Source: Saprospiraceae bacterium (GTDB lineage Bacteria > Bacteroidota > Bacteroidia > Chitinophagales > Saprospiraceae). From it: a stretch of 64,000 bases of DNA. The position numbers were made by a program, and so were the translations under genes. Under the pieces are notes generated by a model that was not told the origin of the DNA, searched no databases, and saw only the letters and a program-made list of their open reading frames with translations. How positions within the stretch are numbered: position 1 is the first letter of the stretch; each line of letters opens with the position of its first letter. The DNA lies in the NCBI GenBank assembly GCA_028285545.1, contig JANQPA010000122.1, positions 62,001 to 126,000 of the forward strand, written 5' to 3'. This document shows, in pieces, positions 24,296-32,775 of this stretch.

Positions 24296-26203
24296 ATGAA
24301 AAAAGAACTGGAGAAATTACTCGAACTGCTACAATTAGAGCGTGAAGAAGATCTGGATCAATATAAAAAGTTGATTGAAAGCTTAGCCCTGCATGAGCGC
24401 AGAGCTAAGGGCTACACCTGGTATCCTGTTAATGTGTTGAAAAAAGGATATACGATTGGTGATCGGGCCTTTGTAATTATCGAAAAGGGGGGGAGTGTAG
24501 ATGATAAACACCATTTTAGATCTGGAAAAACGGTTCGTTTGTTTTCTGAATTGCCAGCTGCTAAAGGATCAGATCGCAATGGGGTCATTCATTATGTGGA
24601 TAAAAATAAGATGAAGGTCATCTTGAATAGCCGAGAGCTACCAGAATGGATTAGTATGGGCCAAATTGGGGTTGACTTACTTTTCGATGAGCGTACCTAT
24701 GTTGAGATGGAAAAGGCATTGAAGAAAGTTTTGGAGGCCAAAAATGGACGATTATCGGAACTCAAAGAGGTGATTATGGGCAAACAGAAGGCTCTTTTTC
24801 AAAAAACAGGAGCGCCTGTTGAAATACCAAGCTTGAATTCATCACAAAATGCGGCCATTAATGATATCCTTTCTGCTAGGGATATTGCCGTTATTCATGG
24901 TCCTCCTGGTACCGGGAAAACAACTACCATTGTCCAGGCTGTCAAAATTTTATGCCAGAGGGAAAACACAGTATTAGTGACTGCACCAAGCAATACAGCG
25001 GTTGATCTTTTGACAGAAAGGTTGTTAAGGGAAGAGATTAATGTAGTTCGAATTGGGAATATTTCACGTGTAGATGAAGAAATTGTAAATCACTCATTAG
25101 AAGTTCAGGTCAATAAACATCCAGATGCCAAAAACATCAAAAAAATAAAAAAACAGGCCGCTGAAGCTCGGCGGAGTGCTGCTCGTTATAAGCGAAAATT
25201 TGGGAAAGAAGAATATCAAAATCGCCGCCAGCTTTATCAAGAGGCAAATGAATTAATGGACTGGGCCAATCGATTGGAAGATCAACTAATCAACAGAATT
25301 TTGGACGAAGCACAAGTGATTAGTTGCACCTTGGTAGGGGCTACTCAAAAAGTATTAGAAAACCGGCGGTTCAAAACCGTTTTTATTGATGAAGCAGCAC
25401 AAGCCTTGGAACCAGCAAGTTGGATTCCGATCCTAAAGGCCAATAGGGTAGTGCTGGCAGGAGATCCCTTTCAATTACCTCCAACCGTAAAATCTATAAA
25501 AGCTCAAAGAGAGGGGTTTAACACAACGCTCATAGAAAAATCTTTAAAAAGAATTGGGAGAACCAGTTTGTTAAACATTCAATATAGGATGCATGAAACC
25601 ATCATGGGATTTTCAAATGCTCAATTTTACAACAATCAACTGCAGGCTGATGAGTCAGTACGCAATCATCAATTAGAGATTATTGAAAATGAACCTCTAG
25701 AATTTATCGATACAGCTGGTTGTGGATTTGAAGAAAAAGTTCAAGCTACCTATAAGAGTAAATACAATCCGGATGAGTTCCAGATTCTTTGCGAACATTT
25801 GTATCAGTTAGTGGAGGCCATTCAAAATTTAGATGAATCTGAAAGGCCGAGTATCGCTTTAATTTCCCCCTATCAGGAGCAAGTAGTACATATGAAAAGT
25901 ACCGTTTTAGAGGATCCCATACTACAGGCAGTTCCCATGTCTATTAATACCATCGATGGATTTCAGGGGCAGGAAAGAGATGTCATCTATATTTCTTTAG
26001 TTCGATCCAATGATAATGGGGAGGTAGGCTTTTTAAATGATGTAAGGAGGATGAATGTAGCCATGACCCGTGCAAGAAAGAAGTTGGTTGTGGTGGGAGA
26101 CAGCGCTACAATTGGAAGCTCCGAATTTTATAAGAGCTTTTTGGAATACTGTGATGAGAATGGAGCTTATAAAACTGCCTGGGAATATATGAGGAATACA
26201 TAA
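24296..26203 (+). CDS. SF1 DNA/RNA helicase (IGHMBP2/Dna2-like)
   Basis: 635 residues from the ATG at 24296. A GTG 15 bp upstream lies inside the repeat tract and was rejected. The SF1B helicase core has motif I GPPGTGKTTT (about 202-211), motif Ia TAPSNTAVDLL, motif II DEAAQ (about 365-369), motif III AGDPFQLPPT, motif IV LNIQYRMHETI, motif V NTIDGFQGQERDV and motif VI NVAMTRARKKLV. The N-terminal 120 residues contain an OB-like beta region as in IGHMBP2/SMUBP proteins. It probably unwinds nucleic acid during repair or RNA handling. It stands alone and converges on gldN across a strong terminator. Confidence 0.94.
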   Translation: MKKELEKLLELLQLEREEDLDQYKKLIESLALHERRAKGYTWYPVNVLKKGYTIGDRAFVIIEKGGSVDDKHHFRSGKTVRLFSELPAAKGSDRNGVIHYVDKNKMKVILNSRELPEWISMGQIGVDLLFDERTYVEMEKALKKVLEAKNGRLSELKEVIMGKQKALFQKTGAPVEIPSLNSSQNAAINDILSARDIAVIHGPPGTGKTTTIVQAVKILCQRENTVLVTAPSNTAVDLLTERLLREEINVVRIGNISRVDEEIVNHSLEVQVNKHPDAKNIKKIKKQAAEARRSAARYKRKFGKEEYQNRRQLYQEANELMDWANRLEDQLINRILDEAQVISCTLVGATQKVLENRRFKTVFIDEAAQALEPASWIPILKANRVVLAGDPFQLPPTVKSIKAQREGFNTTLIEKSLKRIGRTSLLNIQYRMHETIMGFSNAQFYNNQLQADESVRNHQLEIIENEPLEFIDTAGCGFEEKVQATYKSKYNPDEFQILCEHLYQLVEAIQNLDESERPSIALISPYQEQVVHMKSTVLEDPILQAVPMSINTIDGFQGQERDVIYISLVRSNDNGEVGFLNDVRRMNVAMTRARKKLVVVGDSATIGSSEFYKSFLEYCDENGAYKTAWEYMRNT

Positions 26204-26235
26204 AAAAAGGCGGCTCAACTGAGCCGCCTTTTTTT
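26202..26235. terminator. Bidirectional terminator between helicase and gldN
   Basis: Perfect stem GGCGGCTC/GAGCCGCC with a 4-nt loop, flanked by seven A residues on the left and seven T residues on the right. It serves the helicase transcript (plus) and the gldN transcript (minus). Confidence 0.95.
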
Positions 26236-26251
26236 AGAAAAATATATATTC

Positions 26252-27112
26252 TTAATAGGTCCAAAGATCGTGTTCAAAATTGAAGATCTCTTGTTTGATA
26301 CGATCTGCTTCTAAGAGTAGATCCATACCGGATAGGTAATCCTCCAAACGACGATTGAAGACGTTAGATCTTTTATAAATGTAACTGGAGAACAAACGCA
26401 TCTCAAACAGGTTTTCCCAGGTAATAGGAGCTGCATCATTACCAGGAAGGAATATTTCTTCTCTAGCTAAAACCTGACGTGCTTCAGGATAATAGACCCA
26501 GAAAAGAACCTCTTCATAAAGGAAATTATCATTTTCATCCTTCACATCGCGGATAGGTGCGATACCAAGGATTCTATGATATAGCCTGGAGGTTTGTTTG
26601 TCAAAAAATACCACCTCTTTAATACGGTAGCGGGTTACTTCCAGTGGATTTAGGGTATTGACTACAATTTCGGGTTCTGGCTCGTAGGTCTCCGGGTTGA
26701 TCCTCAGGATGGTATCAACAGAAGCACCAATGGCTGCCACTTCATCTTTTGCCAATGGAATTTCAAACTTATCATCTTCCTGGCTATAAACTGTAATCTC
26801 TCCATTTTTAGCAGCATCCATCAAAACAGTGATAAATGGACGTTCCTCATAGCGGAATACCAGGTTCAATTTTTCACGAGTATCAATGACTCTCCACACA
26901 CGTCTTTCCCACATGATGTCTGCTTCACGAATTTGTTGGTAAGGAAGAAGGCGTCTTTCTTTGACCAATCTTTTTTCGACGATATCATCAAGAGGAGGGC
27001 GCTTTTGGAGTGGCTCACCAGATTCTGTCATGATGTTTTCGGGTTGTCCAAAGGCCAAACCACATAGTAGTACTCCGAGCAGGCTACAAAATAGTAGTCT
27101 TGTGTATTTCAT
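26252..27112 (-). CDS. gldN: Type IX secretion protein GldN/PorN
   Basis: 286 residues with a signal peptide ending near FGQ. It is the periplasmic partner of GldK in the type IX secretion ring. The family pattern is visible in DIMWERRVWRVIDTREKLNLVFRYEERP (65-92), the LYHRILGIAPIRD region and the C-terminal FSSYIYKRSNVFNRRLEDYLSG. It is the last gene of the gldK-gldL-gldM-gldN order on the minus strand, 205 bp after gldM, and is followed by a strong terminator. Confidence 0.95.
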   Translation of the reverse strand: MKYTRLLFCSLLGVLLCGLAFGQPENIMTESGEPLQKRPPLDDIVEKRLVKERRLLPYQQIREADIMWERRVWRVIDTREKLNLVFRYEERPFITVLMDAAKNGEITVYSQEDDKFEIPLAKDEVAAIGASVDTILRINPETYEPEPEIVVNTLNPLEVTRYRIKEVVFFDKQTSRLYHRILGIAPIRDVKDENDNFLYEEVLFWVYYPEARQVLAREEIFLPGNDAAPITWENLFEMRLFSSYIYKRSNVFNRRLEDYLSGMDLLLEADRIKQEIFNFEHDLWTY

Positions 27113-27244
27113 TTTATTTTCAATTTAAAAGTACAACGTGATATCATTTAAAACGCAAAAAATGAAGAGCTATTACATTTCTTGCAAGAATTATCAAAAA
27201 TAAAAGAATCAAACGGTTTTCCATTTGATTCTTCCATCTTTTTT

Positions 27245-27322
27245 AGTAGAAGGTAGAAAGTAAAAAGTAGAAAGACCATTTTAAAACAGAGGCATTCTAC
27301 TTTCTACCTTTTACATTTTACC
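27245..27322. repeat. Heptad repeat tract as inverted pair, unit AGTAGAA
   Basis: Left arm: four 7-bp steps (AGTAGAA, GGTAGAA, AGTAAAA, AGTAGAA; 27245-27272). Right arm: four steps of the complement (TTCTACT, TTCTACC, TTTTACA, TTTTACC; 27295-27322). The arms can pair into a long hairpin between gldM and gldN and overlap the gldM stop codon. The same family occurs at 32587-32701. Confidence 0.85.
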
Positions 27323-28934
27323 GTATAGAAAATACTAAAGAGTTAATCTTACGTGTGATCTTATCCCCTGGGCACTTGGCTCTGATATTACGGAAGTAGT
27401 ATGTATCACCTGCTCTAGCTCCTCTAACCAATCTAGAAGTTTTGGCATCGAAAGTAGCACCTGCATTTTTGTTAGTAACTACATCCTGATTTTTAGGCTG
27501 GTAAACGACATCATAACCTACGATATTACATCTGGCTTCGAAGTCGAAATTATCCAACCAACCGATGATACCGGCCTGTGCTTTGAAAGTTCCGTTTTGA
27601 ACGGATCCATCATCCAGGTTACCTAAGCGGGCAATCGGATCAGGAATCATTTTTACGCGGAAATTCTTAGTGTCTCTCAAACCACCACCACTTACACTGA
27701 TCTTACAATCCTGAGTTACGGTAGTTACATTCACCATGAAGTTATTGCTACCTACTTTTCTGATCTTTCCACCACCACCAGAAATACTCACTCTTAGGTC
27801 ATTGGAAGAAACACCCGCTGCAGAAACAGATAATGGGTTATCCACACCAATATAGAATACGTTCATTTTATCAGCAGAAACAGCTACAGAACGTTCTCCT
27901 ACCTCATAGCGGAAGGTTTTAGTGTAGGTGTCTGTTTCATTGGTGAAAGGATTGGTAACAGAGATGTCTACCTTATATTCTTTTTCACCGATAGATCCAG
28001 GAGTAACACTATACTGACCTTTACCGTCTACAATTTTCAAGGGAGATCCATTTACACGCATGGAGATATTTTCAGCTGCCTGACTAGAGAAGGCACTCAA
28101 AAATACTTCAGCTTTATAAGTTTCTCCTTTGATGATGTAGGCTTTTTCGGTAGCAGCCACTGGTTCAAAAGCATCGAATTCGATAACGGTTTGCCCTACT
28201 TGCTGAGCTAGGAAACCAAGAATGGTAGCCTCAGAGTTTTTAGCATCATTCTGGAATTTTCTCAGAATAGGATAACAAGCAGCTACAGGCATATGACCAA
28301 AGGTAAAATCTTCCCAGCTAGGCTTTTTATACTCTTGCCAGGTGTCATCATCAACTGCCAGAGAAATTTGATCTTTTAAATTGTCAATTTGCTCTTGAGT
28401 GATGTTAGTCCCTTCGATTTTTAGCTGAGCTACATCATCCACTAATTGGATTAATTTATCCCTGGTATCTATGATGCGTTGTTTGATGATTGGCCCAACT
28501 GGATCTTGTTTCACACCAAGTGCTTCCTGACCGTCTACAAAATAGCGGGTAGGGATTTCTTTATCGCGAAACCGCTTTGGCTTTCCTGCCTTAGCTTTAT
28601 CTTTGAAATCATCAGGATAGAGGCCACCGGCCTGCTCATCCAGATCATCTCTGATATCGTCGATATAGGAGATAAAATCTTTAACTACTGATTGAGCTTC
28701 TTTTGATGCCGTAAGAATTGGCTTATAATTAGGCTTTTCCTCGACGGTAGCATCTAAAGATTCTATTATTTTATCATTGGCTGAACCCAGTACCTCATTG
28801 GTTGAGCTGATACTGTCGTCCAGGGAGAAAAATGCATTCATCACCTCAGCAGACACGTTCAGGGCCAGTAGCGCTGTCAAAACCAGATACATCAGGTTGA
28901 TCATGAGCTGCCGGGGTTCCTTAGGAATAGACAT
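27318..28934 (-). CDS. gldM: Type IX secretion motor protein GldM/PorM
   Basis: 538 residues. A single N-terminal membrane helix (about 10-32; LMINLMYLVLTALLALNVSA) carries the conserved LMYLVLTALLALNVS sequence that interacts with GldL. A long periplasmic part follows, made of helical and beta domains (helical about 35-220, then Ig-like repeats such as YTKTFRYEVG and ISGGGGKIRK). It converts proton flow through GldL into work on the GldK/GldN ring. It lies 75 bp after gldL. Its length fits the family. Confidence 0.96.
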   Translation of the reverse strand: MSIPKEPRQLMINLMYLVLTALLALNVSAEVMNAFFSLDDSISSTNEVLGSANDKIIESLDATVEEKPNYKPILTASKEAQSVVKDFISYIDDIRDDLDEQAGGLYPDDFKDKAKAGKPKRFRDKEIPTRYFVDGQEALGVKQDPVGPIIKQRIIDTRDKLIQLVDDVAQLKIEGTNITQEQIDNLKDQISLAVDDDTWQEYKKPSWEDFTFGHMPVAACYPILRKFQNDAKNSEATILGFLAQQVGQTVIEFDAFEPVAATEKAYIIKGETYKAEVFLSAFSSQAAENISMRVNGSPLKIVDGKGQYSVTPGSIGEKEYKVDISVTNPFTNETDTYTKTFRYEVGERSVAVSADKMNVFYIGVDNPLSVSAAGVSSNDLRVSISGGGGKIRKVGSNNFMVNVTTVTQDCKISVSGGGLRDTKNFRVKMIPDPIARLGNLDDGSVQNGTFKAQAGIIGWLDNFDFEARCNIVGYDVVYQPKNQDVVTNKNAGATFDAKTSRLVRGARAGDTYYFRNIRAKCPGDKITRKINSLVFSIR

Positions 28935-29009
28935 GATTTATATTTTTAATTTATTATTTGATTATTTTTTTAATAAAATGTTGCTGCCAGCAACAACATT
29001 TTATCATTT

Positions 29010-29627
29010 CTATCCTTGGCGAACATTTGCCATAGCTGAAATCATATTACCATACACGTTATTCAAAGAACTGTAGGTATTATTCAGTTGTCCGATGTTT
29101 TTGTTAAGGGTATTTAGCTGCTCTTTGTAAACTTTGGTATCTTCCAAAGAATCACTAAGGTCAGCCATTGCCTCGTTTAATTTTGAATAGAAATTGTTCA
29201 TAGCTCTGATCTGGTCACTGGTACCGGAAAAGTCAACCTCCTGAAGTGCTTTCAAGGAAGATAAGCTACGAGACATGGTTTGGAGTTCGGTAAGCATTCC
29301 ACCCAATTGTTGTTCAACTACTTCACCATTAAGGCCAGGAGTTTGGTCAGGCAATTCTAGAACAGGACCAGCACTTAAAGGTTGGATGTTTGAGCCATAT
29401 TTATCAAGGCCTGGGTATAATTTTTCCCAGTAATAATCTTTTTCTGGTCCGATGATACCCAACAACAAGAAGATCGCAGCTTCTGTCATCAAACCGATAA
29501 TAAGCATGGTACTGGCACCTTCCCAGCTTTCCAATTTAAATAGGGCACCCAACAATACAACAGATGCACCAACACCAATAATCAAGTTTTTAAGATACTT
29601 GAAACCTTTTGACTTAAGAAAACTCAT
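29010..29627 (-). CDS. gldL: Type IX secretion motor protein GldL/PorL
   Basis: 205 residues with two membrane helices (about 15-33 and 38-58; LIIGVGASVVLLGALFKLES and GLMTEAAIFLLLGI). The second contains the glutamate typical of the proton path (TEAAIFLL). The cytoplasmic C-terminal part is coiled-coil (residues about 100-200). It forms the inner-membrane stator with GldM. A perfect hairpin and a palindromic element separate it from gldK, so gldL may have its own transcription start. Confidence 0.96.
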   Translation of the reverse strand: MSFLKSKGFKYLKNLIIGVGASVVLLGALFKLESWEGASTMLIIGLMTEAAIFLLLGIIGPEKDYYWEKLYPGLDKYGSNIQPLSAGPVLELPDQTPGLNGEVVEQQLGGMLTELQTMSRSLSSLKALQEVDFSGTSDQIRAMNNFYSKLNEAMADLSDSLEDTKVYKEQLNTLNKNIGQLNNTYSSLNNVYGNMISAMANVRQG

Positions 29628-29760
29628 TTTGGGAATATTTTAATTTAAAGGTTAGCTAATTAAATTTATTTAACGATTGAATTCTTCACACACATAATGA
29701 TCAAAAGCCCAAAAGTAACATTTTGATCGAAAAAAAAATTAAAAAAATTTCAGATAAACC

Positions 29761-29800
29761 TAAAAAATGGGTATAACGTCTTGGTTATACCCATTTTTTA
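29761..29800. terminator. Perfect 17-bp hairpin between gldK and gldL
   Basis: Arms TAAAAAATGGGTATAAC and GTTATACCCATTTTTTA around 6 nt, with A and T runs on the two sides. It has the form of a bidirectional terminator. In the minus direction it lies after gldK and before gldL, so it could end or attenuate gldK transcription inside the secretion operon. Confidence 0.85.
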
Positions 29801-29808
29801 GTAAAAAA

Positions 29809-29942
29809 AGAGGGCGTCTCATAACTCGTTCCTCGTTCTGATCCGCCAAATGATTTTCTCTTTGAGGGCGATTTTTTCAGGAAAAATCGCCCTCAAAGAA
29901 ATAATATTGGCTGACGAATCCGTGCGGATGAGGTAGCCTCTT
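29809..29942. repeat. Palindromic element, copy 2 (between gldK and gldL)
   Basis: 134 bp. Left end AGAGGGCGTCTCATAA and right end ...GTAGCCTCT form terminal inverted repeats. The core stem GAGGGCGATTTTT/AAAAATCGCCCTC is flanked by GCCAAATGATTTTC and AATAATATTGGCTGACGAAT. It has the same design as copies 1 and 3, and its left half matches the right half of copy 3 in reverse complement over about 60 bp. Confidence 0.9.
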
Positions 29943-29955
29943 TTTTACGAATCAA

Positions 29956-31203
29956 TTAAAATTGATCGTTGATAGATCTACCCAGGAAGGTTAGTGCGCA
30001 ACGGAATCCAATATACGACTTAGTCGTATCCTGGTATTCCCAATTACGGGTTGCTGTCATTAGATAATGTTTTACATCCTTCCAGGAACCTCCTCTTACT
30101 ACCTTACGCTTAAAAGCTTCAGGATCTGAATCCAACGCATCATAACGCATATCCGGGTTCAAGTCATGCAAGAAAGAGTATGAATTTTCATCAAAAGCAG
30201 AAAGCGTCCATTCCGCTACATTTCCAGACATATTATATAAGCCATAGTCATTTGGGAAATAAGCGTCTGCTTTTACAGTATACATACCACCATCTTCTGT
30301 ATAATTTCCACGGCCGGGTTTGAAGTTAGCCAAAAGACATCCTTTGGAGTTCCGGATATAATATCCACCCCAGGGGTAAGGAGCTAGTTCATGCCCACCA
30401 CGTGAAGCATATTCCCATTCGTGTTCAGAAGGCAGACGGAAGTTTTCCGTATTTACCGTTTTCTTAGGACGGTTGGCATTCCAGAATTGTGTACGCCAGT
30501 AGGCAAAAGCGTTGGCCATGTGCCAGTTAACTCCAACTACCGGATAATCATCAAAGGCTGGGTGCCAGAAATAGTTCCTAGCCATCGGCTCATTATAAGA
30601 ATAGCTAAAGTCACGGATCCAAACCAAGGTATCTGGATAGACATTAACTTCTTTTCTCTTGATGAATTGTTCACGGGGAGTATCTTTTTTGTCATGGGCA
30701 GCTGCCTGCCAATCAAACCACATGTATTCGTAGTTCAGATTGCTGACATCAAATTGATTCCTTCCGGCAAACTGGTTGCTTCCCTGAAGATAAAGATCCT
30801 TAATATCTTCATTCTCCCAGTCAATATCTACAGGCCAATCGATTTGTCTGTTTCCATTATCATCCTCAATGAAATATTCATCATTGTCGGAGATATTGTA
30901 AACAATAACAGAATCCCTTACCCAAAAAACGAATTGACGATATTCGTTATTGGTGATTTCTGTATCATCCATAAAGAAACCCTGGATGGAAATTTCCCTG
31001 GGTCGTTGAACGAATGTGTTGGTTACATCCTGATCACTTGCACCAATATGCAAGGTTCCTGAAGGCACGTAAACCATTCCATAAGGGTTGATCCCTTTCC
31101 ATTGTGGTCTGTTAAGTACACCGAGAAGTTCACCTGACTGTTGTTTACCACAGGAAGTAACGAAAATCAGGAATACCAATAGAATTTTAAATAATTTTTT
31201 CAT
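29956..31203 (-). CDS. gldK: Type IX secretion lipoprotein GldK/PorK
   Basis: 415 residues from the ATG at 31203, which gives the lipoprotein signal MKKLFKILLVFLIFVTSC. An ATG 12 bp upstream is possible but leaves an odd lead. The mature part is an FGE-sulfatase/SUMF1-like domain (GMVYVPSGTLHIGASDQD, MDDTEITNNEYRQFV, RLPSEHEWEYASRGG, GNVAEWTLSAF, VRGGSWKDVKHY). In this family it is a structural ring subunit at the outer membrane rather than an enzyme. It is the first gene of the gldKLMN order and is preceded by the PorP/SprF-like gene. Confidence 0.96.
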   Translation of the reverse strand: MKKLFKILLVFLIFVTSCGKQQSGELLGVLNRPQWKGINPYGMVYVPSGTLHIGASDQDVTNTFVQRPREISIQGFFMDDTEITNNEYRQFVFWVRDSVIVYNISDNDEYFIEDDNGNRQIDWPVDIDWENEDIKDLYLQGSNQFAGRNQFDVSNLNYEYMWFDWQAAAHDKKDTPREQFIKRKEVNVYPDTLVWIRDFSYSYNEPMARNYFWHPAFDDYPVVGVNWHMANAFAYWRTQFWNANRPKKTVNTENFRLPSEHEWEYASRGGHELAPYPWGGYYIRNSKGCLLANFKPGRGNYTEDGGMYTVKADAYFPNDYGLYNMSGNVAEWTLSAFDENSYSFLHDLNPDMRYDALDSDPEAFKRKVVRGGSWKDVKHYLMTATRNWEYQDTTKSYIGFRCALTFLGRSINDQF

Positions 31204-31586
31204 GTTAACACCCAAGTTTTCCTTCAGATTAATGTATTAAAAATCTATTAATGCGACGTAAAGATAGATTCTTTAGAAAAATTATGAAAATTAATTATTT
31301 CAAAAATTGTCGGAGCAACCTGGTGTAAATGATTTTAAATCAGTTTATGGAAAGGTAAAAGAAAGGAATCTAATTAGAATGATACTTCAATTACTTTGTC
31401 CATTGTATTATTCAGATTGCTCTGGAATATATGCATTAGGCAACTTTATAACCGAAAAACGCCAATATTTGGCAGATATTATCTCTTTCTGTTAATTTAA
31501 TTGCAGAAACGCCGGTTTTCTCAACTTTTTTAATTTTTGAATGCCTTAGGCTTGCTAAAACGAGGGCGAAAGGTAAATAAAAATTA
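31204..31586. other. Intergenic region between porP-like gene and gldK
   Basis: 383 bp of AT-rich sequence without a supported gene. It should hold the gldK promoter, but I could not fix a clear TTTG/TAnnTTTG pair. A plus-strand frame at 31307-31495 starts with TTG and lacks protein-like features. Confidence 0.4.
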
Positions 31587-32549
31587 TTAAAGATTTCTGG
31601 GGTTATAAATAATCTTTGGCGGTCTTCCTTGTCCCAGGCTTGTATTTAAATTGTAATTGATCATAATCTCATGAGATTGATTACTGATCACCCTTAACCC
31701 AGATAAAGAAATGTCATACGCGTAGCCAAAAGTAATGTTTTCTCCCAACTTGAAACCAGCAATCACTGAAACGGCATCCAGTGTGTTTTGATTATAACCT
31801 CTTAACGAAGCGCCACCAAAGATATTGTCATTATATCTGAAAATACCACTGATTTGAGGTTGGGTTTGTTCTAAATCTGACATAACCATTAAAGATGGAT
31901 GAAAGGTCAGACTACTGTTTATTTCCATATGTCCACCTGCATAGGCAGTAAAGGTTCTTTTTAAGGTCGGTTGAAAATTGGTGAAATCTATGGTAGGTTC
32001 ACTGATGTTAACCACCGAAATTCCTCCTTCCAATACTTCACTATAATAGTAAATGCCCGCAGAAAAGGCCATGCCACTGGCATTTTCATTTACAATAGGT
32101 AGTAAAGGATCCTGATGGTCTATTATATTTTCATAATTGCCATCCGGAGTTCTTAAGATACTTCCGTCCAGATTTTTCTGAACCATTCTTCCTGCTACCC
32201 CAAAGGTTAACAAGCCGCTACCCAATTCTAACTGATAATTATAAGATAATTGAATGGAAGTGGTTCTCTCCGCTCCCAATTCATCATTTTCAATGCCTAT
32301 CCCAACACCACTGCTAAGAAATAGTAAGGGCGCATGAACATTGACATATTGTGATTGTGGATTGAAATTAATATCTGTCCATTGGGTACGCAGTCCCGCA
32401 GTCAAACTAATAGAATGATCCAAACCCGCATAGGCTGGATTGTAATTTAGCTTATTAAACATGAATAAAGAGTACTGTGGCATTTGTTGAGCCCATACAT
32501 ATCCTCCCAGCAGCATTAAGTAAAAAATAACGGGTAAACGTTTCCTCAT
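31587..32549 (-). CDS. PorP/SprF family type IX secretion membrane protein
   Basis: 320 residues with a signal peptide ending near VWAQ. It has the PorP/SprF outer-membrane barrel pattern: QMPQYSLFMFNKLNYNPAYAGL at the mature N-terminus, then GLRTQWTDI, YNYQLELGSGLLTFGV and FGYAYDISLSGLR near the end. SprF-type proteins help secrete particular type IX cargos, and PorP is a core partner of GldK. The position just upstream of gldK on the same strand supports a core role. Confidence 0.93.
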   Translation of the reverse strand: MRKRLPVIFYLMLLGGYVWAQQMPQYSLFMFNKLNYNPAYAGLDHSISLTAGLRTQWTDINFNPQSQYVNVHAPLLFLSSGVGIGIENDELGAERTTSIQLSYNYQLELGSGLLTFGVAGRMVQKNLDGSILRTPDGNYENIIDHQDPLLPIVNENASGMAFSAGIYYYSEVLEGGISVVNISEPTIDFTNFQPTLKRTFTAYAGGHMEINSSLTFHPSLMVMSDLEQTQPQISGIFRYNDNIFGGASLRGYNQNTLDAVSVIAGFKLGENITFGYAYDISLSGLRVISNQSHEIMINYNLNTSLGQGRPPKIIYNPRNL

Positions 32550-32586
32550 TTCTTATTCAAATTTTTACAATTGCCAACTAATGTTC

Positions 32587-32701
32587 AGTAGAAGGTAAAT
32601 GGTATAAAGTAGAAGGACTATAGTTTTTATAAAAAAAGTAATTTTTTATTAATTAAGCATGCTCCTCAAATCTTTTTACCTTCTACTTTTGACTTTCTAC
32701 A
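32587..32701. repeat. Heptad repeat tract as inverted pair, unit AGTAGAA
   Basis: Left arm four 7-bp steps (32587-32614), right arm four complementary steps (32674-32701), separated by 59 bp. Same family and same inverted arrangement as 27245-27322. Confidence 0.85.
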
Positions 32702-32725
32702 CTCAAATTGTTTAACAATTTGAGT
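32701..32725. repeat. Perfect 12-bp palindrome
   Basis: ACTCAAATTGTT and AACAATTTGAGT around one base. It adjoins the heptad tract between the DUF255 and PorP-like genes. It could be an operator for the PorP-like gene or part of a terminator for the DUF255 gene. Confidence 0.6.
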
Positions 32726-32775
32726 TAATTAACTAATTCCTAATTTAAACAAATTCGGAAAAAGTGTTTAATTAA

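Noticed and set aside
31307..31495. Plus-strand frame upstream of gldK
   Set aside because: TTG start, no recognisable domain, and it lies where the promoter should be.
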